Assembly (NCBI GenBank): GCA_026929865.2
Contig: CM049408.1
Span: forward strand, 23,025,001 to 23,089,000
Direction: 5' to 3'
Source of the DNA: Hyperoplus lanceolatus
Taxonomy: Eukaryota > Chordata > Actinopteri > Uranoscopiformes > Ammodytidae
DNA length: 64,000 nucleotides
Shown: positions 39,691 to 53,149 of the stretch, piece after piece
Numbering within the stretch: position 1 is the first letter of the stretch
Layout of the letters: every line of letters starts with the position of its first letter
Translations under genes and position numbers: made by a program
Notes under the pieces: generated by a model
Told to the model about the DNA's origin: nothing
What the model saw: the letters and a program-made list of their open reading frames with translations, nothing else
Databases searched by the model: none

Positions 39691-41671
39691 TGTGTGGCAT
39701 GTGCATGTGAGTGTGGGTGTGTCCCTGTTTGCGGGTTAGCCACGCTTTGGTTCAATATGCATTAGGGAACGATATGTAAATATGCAATCAAGACATGTTG
39801 ATTGCGAGTGTTCTCAAACACAGCACAACACTCGCACACCCACACCTAGAGGCGTGCATAAATACACCTTCCGTCTCTCTCCCTCGCTCCCTCCTACTCT
39901 CACTCTCACTCTCTTTATTTCTTGATGTATCGCTGTTTGTGTCGACATCATAAGTGGTGTGCTCTGCAAAGTGGTAAAAATGTCGCCCGGCGTAGTTTTG
40001 TAATAATTTGTATATTAGCTGTATTGATGTTTATCCTCACTTCAGCAAGTGTATTAGTATTACAAATGAGCCTTGTCTCCTGGGACTGTTTTTCTGAACC
40101 CGAGCAACAGAACAGTCCCTCCACCAGACATGGGACAAATAGCAAGCTTTAAATTACTCTTAAACATTGTTTTCAGCTGCTCTCTGTGCCAGACGGTTGG
40201 GAAAGATTTACCACATCCGGACAGTTAAGTCCAAGATTGGTTGGTAATCACAGGAAAACCAAGTTAAATTGACTTTCATAAGCTTCTCTGTGGATGTCCA
40301 AAACTTTCCGGCGCCATACAATATCGTGTCAGTTTTTCTATGTCCAGGCTGCAAGAGTTTACGAAGATTGTGACAAGACCATTTTTTTTCCGTGTTGTGT
40401 TTGAATCCGCAGACCAGCTGGGAAAATACCAAATACGTGGAAAAGAAAATAGTTTTCTACTGAGAACAACATACCTAATTCACACAATTACAATTTATGG
40501 GCTGTGTTGAGTGTTTAACAAAAAAAAACATTTTATCCTGCAGTTTGTCTGGTGAGTCCTGAACAAACACAGGAACGTAATGTAATCACTCATATTTCTC
40601 CCCAAGTTGTAATTTGATGAATTTGACTTGATTACCAATTAGCAAAGTTACCTCATTATTCCTTTACATAGTTTACTTGTGTGTGACTCTCGGAAAGTCA
40701 AACTCAAACCTTGCCTGTCTCCATATTTTTCTTACACCGCGTGCAGCTCATAGCACAGGTCTTTTCATTTCTCCTTGTGTTACCCCTCCTGCACAGTGGG
40801 CTGTAGGCTGACCTTAACCTTTTTAGTAGGAGATGATGCATGCTCACCCAGACCTATAAGGGGATGAGGAGCCTTCTAGCCGCTAGCATCAGGTCGGCGT
40901 GCAATTGAAGCAGATATCTTTGTCGGTTTTTTTAATGCCCTTAGACGCTGGATCTGACCCTACACTGTTATCCTTGTTCAGATAGCGGAAGGGCAAAGCA
41001 AAAAGTGATTACCTTGACTTATATTGACACAGACTTAAAAATGACATAGACTTAATATTACTGCATTCAGATTTGAATTCTGATGCAGTAACACAACCAT
41101 AATATAATGACTGCACTTACTGTGAAGGGTACTACAATTGCTATTTGTCTATGGAGTAAAAAATTAAGTATTTTTAAATATTATTTTCCCCAGTCTGTTG
41201 TCTGCACTGGCACAAAGACACAGCATGCGAGAGAGTCAAGAGAGCTAAAGAGGCAAAGATAACAGCCACCCGATGTCCTCCTGCACTTTTCCCAGTCGAC
41301 ACACAAACACAAACCCTTTTGTTTTTAGCTTCTTGTAAGGATGGACAGGGCCCCTCCAGAGTTGTATAGCTGCTGACTATAGTATTGTGTTTCTGGGACC
41401 CCTGAGGGAAGTGTGTGCTCCACAAGACTGGTGTGTGTGTGTGGGGGGGGGGGGGGGGGAGGGCTGGTAGTGGGGTCAGTTGTCAAGCAATTGTGAGTCC
41501 GTGAAAGGCCACGTCCATCATCTTGACTGACAGCCACGCCCGTTTTTGTCTCTGACTGTCTCTCACATGCATGTGCACACACACAGGCACGCACGCACGC
41601 ACACAGGCACGCATACATGCACTCACACACACACACACTCCATCTCTCTCTCACTTTCTCTCTCTCTCTCA

Positions 41672-41678
<7 letters not shown>

Positions 41679-41743
<65 letters not shown>

Positions 41744-41807
41744 TCAGAAATGATGTGGAACGATGTTGACAGTGTTTAAACCATCCAGCCCTTCCGATGA
41801 GTTTTTT

Positions 41808-41868
<61 letters not shown>
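41679..41868 (+). repeat. Facing (CA)n and (GT)n microsatellites
   Basis: (CA)n at 41679-41739 and (GT)n at 41812-41868 lie 72 bp apart, forming an inverted pair that could fold as a hairpin. Confidence 0.95.
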
Positions 41869-41870
<2 letters not shown>

Positions 41871-41966
41871 ACGCGTGCGTGTGCGCCTGCCTTCCTGTGT
41901 GTGTGCGAGTGTCCCCTGTCCACAGATACTCCTCCAAACTAAAGCGCATTGATCGGATGGGCCCAG

Positions 41967-42007
<41 letters not shown>

Positions 42008-42730
42008 GTATTTGTCATGCGGTTGACATGTTGACAGGTCCACTCCACCCCTCACTTCTCCCAGCTGCCATCTGATGAGGTTGACTGACTTTCAATGGGG
42101 TTTTCAGGAGACAGTGTATTGCGGATGTGCTGGGAAACAGGAGGCCCTGGGAGAGATGATAAGGCTTGTTTTGAAAGTGACAAAAGTGCAAATAGTTGGA
42201 GGACACGGAGAAAGAATTGGGCAGGTGGGGGGTAGCTGTGAGGGGTTGTAAATCTATCCACAACCAGCCCGCCTCTTCCTCCCCGAAATGTTGCCATTTG
42301 TCATTGGAACAGTAAAAACCTGAAACACACGTACACACAACAGGAGAAGAAAAAAAACTTGATACAAAGCTGGCAGGGGCTTCGTAGGTGACCACTATAC
42401 ACATTGTCTGGGCGATGGAAGGTGGGTGGGTGGATGATTTGAAGAAAATTGAGGTGAAGGAAGGTGGGCTACGGGGGAAAGGCATGAGGGTGACGGAGGT
42501 GAAGGGCAGGGAGAAGGATGGAAGGGAGGAGTTGTTGAGGGCTGAAAGGAAAAGGGAGGGAGAGGCCAGAGGAAGGGGTCAGCTTTATTTCCTGTGTGCC
42601 CTGGATCTTGATGATGGTCCTCTCTGGGGTCACCGTGGTTACACCGTGGCAATGCTGACTACCTCATAGGGGAAGGCCAATAGGTCTCGTACAAGCACCA
42701 GTGGGTGTGTGCACATTCTTTGGCACGTCC

Positions 42731-42731
<1 letters not shown>

Positions 42732-42817
<86 letters not shown>

Positions 42818-42833
42818 GGGGGGGGGGGGTGTG

Positions 42834-42882
<49 letters not shown>

Positions 42883-42884
42883 GT
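42732..42884 (+). repeat. (TG)n-G15-(GTGC)n compound microsatellite
   Basis: About 41 TG units, a run of 15 G at 42815-42829, then 12 GTGC units to 42880. It lies in efna2 intron 2. Confidence 0.97.
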
Positions 42885-44206
42885 CACAGAGCTGTCCACC
42901 ATCTCCTCCATCATAGGCCTCCAGCACTTTCTCACAACAGAGGGAATTGGGACTAAAAACTCAGATTCAATTCCCTTTTTCTTTTACTAAGTTTTAATCA
43001 CGTTAACTTTTTTTTACATATTTTCTTCCATTTTATTTTTTGGGCATTCAACCAAGGCAGCATGTTTTTTTCAGTGGTTAGCAGCACTGTCACCTCACGG
43101 CGGGTGAACTGCGTGTCTAGGGAATTTGCATGGATTCCCTTTCCCATTCCATTACAGAGACATTCAAATCAGGTCGATTCCAGAGCCTGTATTTCCCTTA
43201 GGTATGAATGTGAGTGTGACTGAATCCCAGTGTGGGGTCTGATGATCCCTCACATACTTGTTTACATTATCTAAAATGTTCAGTGTGTTTATAGGAGTTC
43301 ACGAGCTTGGGCACATGGGCGCATGAGAAGCTCTCCAACTGCTTGAAGCAATAACTGTCATCAAGAAAGTAATTGGCTGCATTAATGAATACAATAATGT
43401 CCAATTACTGAGCAATGATAACTCACATAAAGAGTACCATCCTTGCTTAACAATGCCTAGCCTAGCCTAGATTAACCATCTCTGACTTTTTTTTAGTTTT
43501 AAGTTAATTACTTACACTTATTTTATGGTGTTTTACATTGCTGTAACAATTGCCCATTTATCAGTGACCGTCGTAAGGCATCCTTCAATGATCAGAGTCT
43601 GTATTAGCTCGCTCCTTCATTATTATTTTTTTTTTTTTGTCAACAAATTCTGTGAAAACCATACTGAAAACACAAATCTTTATAAACAGGTCACACAATT
43701 ATACATGTATCTATAGGAAAGGCATAGTATTTTGTGTATTTTCTGGGCACTATAGGTTTAAGAAAATGCAGCTCAAGCACGACTCAATAGGGAATTTGTT
43801 AAGGACTATTTTCAGATGCGTAATAATACACATTGGGTGCTCTAGAGAGAATATTTAAAACAGTTGGATGGTGTATGCAGGAATTACTCGAAATACACTG
43901 GCCCTCTTCATTGTAATGCAGCTGGCAAGTCATCCAGGGTAACAGTGAGGCTCATTTTTGTGATTTCAGGTATTTTTGGACTACAATAGATTTATTTGGC
44001 TTGAGGAAATAAACCATATCAGAAAAGACTTTTGTGTAGGATCAATTCATTGTTGATTTTAGTTCTTTCATGGGATTTGTTGACAGAAAAGAAAATACAT
44101 AGAACATCCCCAGGTATACCTTTAAAAGATGACGCTGTGTTATTTCCAGGGACCCTGTGTCAAATTTAACTTTTATCTGCTCTTTCAATTTCTCTCCTTC
44201 ATCCAG

Positions 44207-44272
44207 CGTCCCCTCACCCAAACCATGTGGGGCGAGCATGTCTAAAGCTGAAGGTGTATGTCAGACCTCCAG
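44207..44272 (+). CDS. efna2: Ephrin-A2-like, coding exon 3 (end of ephrin domain)
   Basis: This 66-bp exon lies between an ATCCAG acceptor and a GTAAGT donor. Its first two bases (CG) complete the codon begun by the final T of exon 2, giving serine, so the junction reads YYYISSPHPN as in other ephrin-As. It continues HVGRACLKLKVYVRPP, which carries the fourth conserved cysteine of the domain and the last beta strand (compare CLRLKVYVRP in mammalian ephrin-A2). It ends with one base (G) of the next codon. The exact phase fit to both neighbouring exons is the strongest evidence that it is real and correctly bounded. A short (CA)n run begins about 20 bp after the donor. Confidence 0.93.
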
Positions 44273-44291
44273 GTAAGTCACACTCTAACTG

Positions 44292-44325
<34 letters not shown>

Positions 44326-45030
44326 ACACGCAGGTCCAGATTGGCTATCAAAGTAAAATTAGAGGGGAATAAGAGGTCTGATAGAATGCCCCGCCAACAC
44401 TCTCCGCTCTGATTCACAGACCAGCCAGGCCAACAATTTAACACCTTGACACACAGGCACACAAGCACTGAATAAAAAACAAAAAAAGAACCCGGAGGAG
44501 CATGCGCGTGCACACGGACTACAAAGTGGCATACGCACTTCACATCAAATCACATCACATCGCACTGGGTGTGAGGGAGACCTTCTGTCCTTGTGGAATG
44601 AGAGCAGGCTGAAAGTGCTCCGTAAAAACGTTTCCAGGCCTCCACTAGATCACTCTATCGGCTAGATTCGCTCATAAGAAACAAGAGAGCAATCTAATAA
44701 TAAAGCCATTGCATACTGTAGAAAAGTCTAATCTAATAATAGATACTTCATATTTTTCAATAAAGTTATCTGTGTGCACCAGCCATATGGTAGAACATGA
44801 AGCATTGCCTTCTCCGCCAAAATAATGTTTTTTTTTATACTTTATTATCAAACAGCATTCCAGCTTGGTACAATATACACTTTAGAAAACAATAGCTCCC
44901 TCATATGTCGGCATAGACAGGGTAGAGTGCTCTCACAAGTGTGTGTCTATGACAGTGCAGCTTTAAAAGAAGCCGGGGATTGGCAAACATGGCTGTTGGA
45001 TTGCAGTGGGCATTACATTGCACTTGCGTT

Positions 45031-45064
<34 letters not shown>

Positions 45065-45836
45065 ACCTGTACATCTTTTCAAAGGGCAGATTCTCACTCA
45101 TGAGTATTCAACCTGAGCCCGACTAAAGAAGCAAAACCTTGGGTAGCAACACCTCTCCCTAGATAATGACACGGCTTTGAAGATGTTCGTAAAAAGGATG
45201 AGAGTCTTGCCTTTCGAAAGCTTTCCAGGGCTCAGATCATTCCACATCTAGCTAAGGGGGAAAAGGAAATTCTCTCCTCCTCCATAATTACTGAAACAAC
45301 ATACATTCTTTTTTATTCCATCATGGTTGCATCCCCCCTCTTTGAGAGTCCTTTTTTTGTGCTGTTAAAGTAATCTGTCTGACATTGCAACTTCCATCTC
45401 CATCTGTGAAACACTGTCACCACCGGAGTGAGCTGTGAACGGTTTCACATGTGGATGTGTGTCTTTGTGTGTGTGTGTGTGTGTCAGCTGCTCCAGATTC
45501 TGGGTCTGTGTGATTAAACTGTAATTAGGTTGGTTAAACCCCCCGCAGAGCTTGGTTGCTGTCGTCTTCCCCTCTTCCCTCCGTCTCTCCTCTCCTCATC
45601 CCTTCCTCTTGCCTTTTCCTCTACGTTTGAAGGGTGATGAGAGTTCTGTGGCTTGTCTCTGCACTTTCCACGATAGTTCCACTTGTCTACCCTAGTTCTC
45701 TAGTTCTCTAAATCCACCCCCAATCATCGTAGATTGTCTTGTCTTTGTAGCTGTCTGTGTGTGTGTCTTTCTCAGTTGAGATGTTTTGTCGTTTTTTGTT
45801 TCCCTTTTTCTCTTTCTCTTTCTCTCTCCGTTCCAG

Positions 45837-45964
45837 ATGGTTCGGGATATGACTCTCCGGAGCCCTTCCTGACTGATGGAGGTCCAAGCTGGAGGCCAGC
45901 AGGGTGCGTGGCCCCGTTAGCTGCCCTGGCCTCACTGCTCCTGGGACTGCTTTCCCGGCTGTGA
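45837..45964 (+). CDS. efna2: Ephrin-A2-like, terminal coding exon 4 (GPI-attachment signal)
   Basis: The last coding exon follows a polypyrimidine tract and a TTCCAG acceptor. The G left over from exon 3 plus AT gives aspartate, so the protein runs on as VRPPDGSGYDSPEPFLTDGG and ends CVAPLAALASLLLGLLSRL before the TGA stop. The short spacer with YDSPEPF parallels YEAPEPIF of mammalian ephrin-A2; the ephrin-A5 spacer is much longer. The C-terminal hydrophobic stretch of about 18 residues with no cytoplasmic tail is the expected signal for removal and GPI attachment, so the mature protein should sit on the outer leaflet of the plasma membrane. The attachment site probably lies in the small residues before the hydrophobic run (inference). 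I see no additional exon between exons 3 and 4, so this looks like the short isoform layout. Confidence 0.92.
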
Positions 45965-47944
45965 GCCCCTCTCTCCTCCTTCTCTTCCTGGAGCTTCCCA
46001 ACCCCAGGGTCGCTAGGCTGGGTTGGGCTGGGCTGGGCTGGGCTGGGCTGGCTGTCCCTCTTACTCCATCACCCCTCAGGGAAGCCTTCTGTCTTTGTCC
46101 TACCCCTCTCACCCACCTTCCAACCACCCCCCACTGCCCCATCCACAGCCCAGCCACGGACCCCCTTCCCCTGGCCTGGCTGAGATGGTTTTGGGGGGGG
46201 GGGTCTTTTTAAGCTCTTCTGGGAAGCGGACCTTCATCTCTGATCCCCGAATTCTGGATGAAACTGCCAGAAAAGACACAGGGGAAATGTCTGTGCACTC
46301 ATATCAGAGGGGTTCCTTTTTGATTTTGACTATTGACTCTTCTTGGCCACTGATGGGGTAGATGGGTAGATGTAGCGGTAGGCTATGATTAAACTTGTCG
46401 TTCCAGAGCAGCTCCTATTAAGCGATAGGCCTGGATGCACAAAAATTGAATATTTTTTTCTCCCAATGCCGTCCCATCGTCAAGAAACCAAGCCTCGAAA
46501 GTGGCCGAGCTTGCATTGTAATTGAAATTCTATACAATCTGGGATCTGGTCCAACTGCGGTGAGAAAAAAGAGGAAACGTATGAAAAGAGGGAGAGGAGA
46601 AAAGTGACCCAGAAAACGGTAAAACAATGCGGGCACAGATTTGGACAAATATGGCCGTGAGGAAAACAGTAATATTATGTGTTGATATTTTCAGACCAAG
46701 AGAAGATTCACAGCAATGTGATACAAAAAAGGTGTTTTGATTTTCTTTTTTCATGAGAAGCTCGGATATCTCCATTATGATGACAAGTATAATCATAGCC
46801 CGTTTCAGTGGGAGGGTGGGGTGGTGTGGGCGGGTGGGTTTGGTGAGGTGTATATTTTCAGGTTTTGATGTGTTATTTTTGTCTTATTCATGTTTCTAAA
46901 CAAAGCATTTATCACGGCCTGGCCAGCGCAGGCGTCTTCAGCACTGTCTAATGTCTAAACTTGGGGTCGGGTGACTGTTGGAACCATGACTTTCTCATGT
47001 ATGAATGTACCACTGGTCACCCACCCACCTTTGTCTTTATGTATTATTACAACTGTGGTCACTTACAGTATACCTTCTCTTCGGGACTGGCAGGATGTAC
47101 GTGGGTCCGGGCTTTTTGGGGGGGGAGGGGATAGTGGGGAGGGCGGGTGGAAGAGAGAGAATGGTGAAAGTAAGGTGGTGACAGGTGAGAAATAGGAGGC
47201 GACACTCAAAAAGTTGCATGACCACTGTGAAAACCTTCAGATCTTCAATCTCGTTTGTAATGATGATATATTTTTTCATGGGGGACTAAAGAAAAAAAAC
47301 ATCGGAAAAAAAAAACGCCCTGCAACCGCTCTCTTTGCTCTCCCTGAGACTTTTTTCAGACTTCAGAAGAAAGAAAAAAAATGTAACCTCTCTTTCCTCC
47401 TCACGCCGTTTCTCCCCGTCTGGCTCTTTTGGGTCGTTGATGGATTAGCTCGGAGCGGGGCCGGGAGATAAATGGACCCACAGGGCGAAACTGACTGGGA
47501 ATCAGCCCCTCGGAGCCCCGGGGCGGAATCACGATGGACGTGAACGCTAAGTGAAGCTGGTCCAGGGTCTGAGGGTTAAGCCTATAAGGGGAGCATATAG
47601 ACTTTGGCAAATGAGACGAGGTGTGTGTGGTAGCATCACAAAAAACCAACATGCGCATGCACACACACATACACACACATACAAATACACACACACATGC
47701 ACACATAGTCTTTGATAACAGGACTGTTCCTTTTGAGACTGTGGGAGCATTCATGGACATGACTATAAAGGGATCAGCACAAAGAGAAAGAGAGCAGAGG
47801 AGGGAGAGAGGGAGAGGGAGAAAGTGTGTGTGCATCATGGGACTAAGACTTCTTTAATGTTTGGGAAGTGAACATTATGAGTAAAGTAAAGTGTGACGAC
47901 ACACACACACACACACACAAACATACATGACGGCCCATGTACAG

Positions 47945-47975
<31 letters not shown>

Positions 47976-48490
47976 AGTACGGACATATGTAGAAAAGCAC
48001 ATGCAGAACTAGACATTTACAAAGACATGGCATGCACATACACACATGTACAAAGACAAACACACACACATACACCCAAACACACAGGAACACACAAACA
48101 AGGGGGAAGCACTTCCTTTCCCGTTTCATCTTATTTTTGTAGCATTTAAAACCACTGTTAATTACTCCTGTGTGGGATGCAGTGATGGGGGGTATAGCCT
48201 GTGGAAGATTAAAAAAAAATTGTGTTTTCTCTTCTTCTATTCCACTGATGCTGTCCTTCTATCGTTCTTTTTTTCTTCTGGTTTGTGATACATGGTCGGT
48301 AGTGGTAGTAGGATGCCTCCAGGTTGTGAGCGTCATGTATGAGTTTGTCTGTCTTTTTTTCTGTTTGTGGTGTTTTTGTGGACGCCTGAGCCCAGTCATT
48401 AAAGGCTCAGTCCGTCGGTCAGTCAAAAGTAAAAACACAGAAGTCAGAGCTAAAGGAGAGAAACACACAAATAAAGATTGTCTTTTTGTC
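45965..48490 (+). other. efna2: Probable efna2 3' UTR and downstream flank
   Basis: No coding signal is seen after the efna2 stop codon. The stretch starts with a (GGGCT)n repeat, then a G run of about 11 near 46193. A polyadenylation-type ATTAAA lies at 46388-46393 and an AATAAA at 48470-48475. Which of them, if either, ends the transcript cannot be decided from sequence. Short CA runs occur at 47660-47705 and 47900-48085. The 3' UTR assignment is inference. Confidence 0.45.
46018..46052 (+). repeat. (GGGCT)n pentanucleotide repeat in efna2 3' UTR
   Basis: About six tandem copies of a GGGCT/GGGTT unit start 54 bases after the stop codon. The plus (transcript) strand carries at least five GGG runs separated by two bases, which fits the intramolecular G-quadruplex pattern. 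Confidence 0.9.
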
Positions 48491-48929
48491 TACTCGAAAA
48501 AAGAAGAAAAAAACAAGCGAGTGATTGAGTGGAATTTTTTCATTGGAAATGTGAATAATTCTCATTTGATTGCCCCCCTCTCCCTCCCTCCCTCCCCGCC
48601 AAAGGGTAGATGATTGTATTCATGCATTTAGACCGCACCTGGGCCTTTAATTTTGGCCCAGTCTATCGGCCTCGAGACGGTCGGCAAAGCATTGAGCTCT
48701 GCCAGTCAAAGCATGAAATTATTCAGATGAAAATCACCCTCTCTCCAATCTTCAGCTGTTTTCTCCCTCAGTGATGTGACAGCTAATCTGAGCCACTGAC
48801 AACATGGAGACCCAAAAGCTTGATAGCCTTTCCTCTCCTGTTTCCATCACATTTCCAACAGGGTGGCCAAGCAGTGAGGGAAAAAGGGGCATTCACTCAA
48901 GTACGGTACCTTTCTGAGGTTCTTGCACT

Positions 48930-50170
48930 ATTACTTCAGTATGTCCAATGGTCAACTTCGTACTTCTGCTCCACTGCATAATGTATGTCTAGTTTACTTT
49001 GGTTACTTTTACATCTTACCTCAACAAAAATGATGCCCTTAATAGTTACACTGTTCAAAATTGTACCAGTGGCTCCCAAGCTGTTTTGAATTGTGACCCT
49101 CTATAAAAAATAAAAGCACTTAGGGCCCCTTGTTACATTTCAGATGACTATCAGAATGTTTCCTTCACCTGTTTTTAAGTGCAAAGTTTTTCAATTTGTC
49201 CGTAAAAACAAAATGTGCGAAAAATAAGAATAAGTCAAATTTACATAAAATATTTGTGCACGGTTTATGAGAAGAGTTGATGTCTAGTTAAAAGGAAAAT
49301 GCAACAATGTGTGACTTACATGAAGCATGTGATTTTAAAGTATATGTCCCTTCTGTTCGACTGAAGAGATGAAAATTGGCAACAGACGAAAATTATGATG
49401 AGACGCTAACATTGCTCAAATGAATACATAAGACAAAATGTTTCTATTATGTTTTTCAAACCATTTTCCACAAAAAAAAAGTTATTTTCAATTACACAAA
49501 CTTATCACATTGTCTCTCTCCGCAGGGGTTTAATGGCACCCGGCTGGATATCTAGTGACACCAGCTGTTTGTCTTGATAACCCCAACTCTGAATATTTAC
49601 CCAACGGCAGTGGATGGAACTGTGCATTTATTCATATTTTCTTTGGCTGTTTGTTCTTCTTTTGACATTTTTGCTACATTTGGACGGAAACTTTGTTCAT
49701 GATTATGCTTTTAAGATTTCCAACAAAGAGTGATTTCCCTTCTAAACTTTTTTGGTAAAAACTAAGGTTGAATGACGCATTAGATCATTTTTCAACAACA
49801 ACAAAAAGATTTCTGAAAAGTCCTAAACAATCATACAATTTAATGTTGCATAACCTTGTTTTTTTTTCTCTTTCTTCCCTCATTTGTCATCTCACGACTA
49901 CAAAAATGTATCTTGTGACCCTTTGGAGTGGGTCCGACCCACGTTTTTGACCCAATGGTCTGTAAACAAAGTGGTTAAAACTATTCCACCTCAACTACCT
50001 ACAACAATGAAATGCTGCTTACACATTAATGCCTTACTATCAACAACCTCTTAATGTTATCATAATAGTCATGGGCAATTTTTCCGTAAAATTAGTACTT
50101 TTACTTGTAAACATTGTACATTTTGCTGATGAAATTCATGTTAAGTTTATTCATTTTTACATAGTAAAGG
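48930..50170. repeat. Decayed hAT-like element and flanking AAGTAC-rich repeat
   Basis: At 49066 a CAGTGGCTCCCAAGCTGTTT start followed by TTGTGACCCTCTATAAAA resembles a hAT-type terminus. At 49915-49965 the stretch TTGTGACCCTTTGG, CCGACCCACGTTTTTGACCC, AATGGTCTG resembles the opposite, decayed end. The outer stretches (48930-49010 with TTACTTCAGTA and TACTTCTGCTCCACTGCAT; 50090-50130 with AGTACTTTTACTTGTAA) resemble a second fish repeat. No transposase remains. Assignment is tentative. Confidence 0.4.
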
Positions 50171-51497
50171 AGCTGAATGGGTCTTCCACCTTTGTGGCCT
50201 ATTGGTTAAAATTCGGCTCTAAACCACCATAACTCATATTTCTATTACACCAAGTGTCCTTGAGCAAAACATGAAGTCATGACATGCTGATGATGCGTAA
50301 GTGGTACATGTCTTAAAAGTGAATATGATAGTTTTCCTCTCCTCTTTAAGCTGAATAGGTTTTGTCCACATGCGTCATGTATAAACAGACCATGGCAATT
50401 CCGCCCACTGGGGCTTGTAAGGGTCAGTGCTAGCTTGAAACATGTATCACCCTTGTTTCAAAAGTGTCATATGAAACCCACGGATTAGTCTCTTTTGGCA
50501 GCGAGAAGCCAAAAGAATATCAGAAACCTTGTTTTCAGGGGAAAACTGAAATCCATGTATAATAGATGAGACTTGGCTCACCATGTTTGGCCTCCTGCAC
50601 AAAAAAAAACGGTCTAATGGCCACCGATGTCTCTGGTTTCCATCAAATTGCTTCACATGAGAGCTCAATACGAACGGAGGAAGAGTATATTCCATGCAGT
50701 GGAAAGAGGGCGAGGGAATAAAATTATCGCTGAATATTGAGACGCACGCTCGGTCAGCCATTTCTTTTGTCCCGACAAGTATCAGGTACCAGCAGAAATG
50801 GCCTGACGTAAAAAATAAAATAAAAAGGAAGCCCGATCGAGCAAGTCCTGGAAAACCTTTCCATGCCTCAATCCTTGTGAGAGGGAAAGATGGATTTACG
50901 ACTGGAACGGTGCCAGCAACGAACAGATGTGTGCTCCTTTAGAATTCATGAGAAAAACTAGTGATCTGGGCTTTGTCGCTGACACGCCCGTGAAGTGCAC
51001 GTATACGCACAAACTATTATATCCGTTTTGTATTCTCCTCCGGATTTAATTAATCACTCGATTATTGGGGATATTTTCATTGGCTGCCGTTCATGTGGGG
51101 ACAGTAATTGGCGGGGAGAAAATCTTGGCCTATAGCTATGTGATGTTGATTTTGCCGACGATCGAAAAAGAAGAATGGCCAGAAAAATGCAGATGGCAAC
51201 CCCTCTCTCCAGTCTGTTCATCTCTTCCTCTTGGGATGCTCTTACAGACACATTATTAGGCTATAGGCTAATCCATTCTATTCTCACCCCTTACACTTCT
51301 GTCTCCTCGTATTCAACTAACCGGCGTGAATTAGGAATTATGGAATTAGGGCAGCGCTTCCCATCTCTATTAATGAGGAAGGGCATGATGAAAGAGCTTG
51401 ATCCTGAACGTGCCATCTGTAGTCACTATTACACATTCACTTAATATACCTCTTTTTCTTTCACTACTTTCTCTTGAATAGCTTTTTTCCCCACTTG

Positions 51498-51557
<60 letters not shown>

Positions 51558-52906
51558 CCGTCACATTAAACCTAAGTTGTAATTACAGAGGAAATACTAA
51601 TTCTTAGCTCTTCAAGCACTGGTGGATGTGGCGTGAAATGGTGAAATGGCACGGCAGGAAACTTAACTAAGGACCACACATCACACCCACACACACACAC
51701 ACACTAAGGAGCCCAGATGGGCCGTGTGTTATTGCTGAATAATGCATACTATGTAGACTCCATGAAAGATACATGGGGCAGAGGGAGCTGGCCAGGCACC
51801 ATTCAGGGCACTGTAGGCAGTTTGGTTAGGGGGCATCATCCCTCATGCACATTTTTGGAGCTGTCACAAAAAGTTCAGTGTGTAGGTATTTAGCTGTAGG
51901 TGACCCAAAAGGGACGGATATTTAGCTGCAGTTAGGGAGAGAGAGAAAAAACCACATGCCTTTTAGAAATTGTCAGTTGATATGTTTGTTGGCTCCAAGC
52001 CCGGTGTCTTTGCAGTCACCTTGAACTGGCTTTTGTGGTTTAAACCATAAAGACCGGGGAATTACACAGCAGATTCAGTGCTAGAGGCTCACATTTCAGA
52101 GCATCTCTACAAAAACACTATGAAAAATACAGCAGTCTGACTCACTAGATGTAAAATACCCATGAGTGAGTGTGTGAGTGGGGGGAGGAGGGGGCGAGGG
52201 GGGGAGGTCCGGGTGAAGGGTAAATGCTGCACTCATGTGGGGGAAACGAGCAGCGCCTCTCCTTCCTCTGGAGTCATATGACAGGACATGCGCGCCGTCA
52301 TGTGCTGCGTTCAAGTGCTCTTCGAAAGATTCTTCCTCGGAGGATAACATACTGAAATATTATGTAGGCTTCTGTTCACACAAGATCTCAAGTTTAATTA
52401 AATAAAACGTTTGGTATAGCCTAATGGCCCCTTTACTGTAGCAGATTTGGAGGAGGCAGAGTCATTTAAGGTTTTCCTAATTATGAATTTTACTAAAAAA
52501 ATAAGAAAAAGTTATTTTCATGACAATTGTTGACTCATAGAAAAAGAATGACATTTTCCTTCAGCTGCATCATGGGTGACCACTCTTTCTGCAAAGATGG
52601 AAAGTAATACGGTACATTTAATAGCCTACTATAGTCGTATATCCTACCTATAGCCTAATTTTAATAATTATAATAATAACTTTGACGTAGGCTATTCTTA
52701 CTTTACTTGTTGATTTCCTTTCCCCCCTGGTAGGCCTACTTCTTCTTCACTCTACTGTATGTCAGATTGAACTATTATAGCCTAGCCTACTTATCTGCAT
52801 TTATCTGACAGCTGCCGCAGTCACTTGTTATCTTGCAGGCAAAGATTGTACATAGGCTACATATGTGAAAATGTTATAGAAATAATAATAAACACAGAAA
52901 ACAGGA

Positions 52907-53005
<99 letters not shown>
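52907..53005 (+). repeat. (TATC)n tetranucleotide array
   Basis: About 25 perfect TATC/ATCT units, ending about 150-250 bp upstream of the inferred snap23 exon 1. Confidence 0.98.
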
Positions 53006-53149
53006 TTAATCAGCCTATAATTGACAATCTTAAAGGGGCCACAGATGGTTACATGACTTTAACTCAATAAAGTTTGAATGCAGGACCTTTGCCTGTAAGA
53101 GGATATTTCGCCATCGTTAAAGTAGTGTGAAGCATCTATTACAGTATTG

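Noticed and set aside
45708..46157. 149-codon minus frame opposite efna2 exon 4
   Set aside because: It is a shadow of the efna2 exon and the GGGCT repeat on the other strand, with low-complexity SPAQPSPAQP. Exon 4 is clearly supported on the plus strand.
52907..53005. Tandem array as a CRISPR array
   Set aside because: A perfect 4-bp tandem repeat with no spacers in a vertebrate genome. It is a simple microsatellite.
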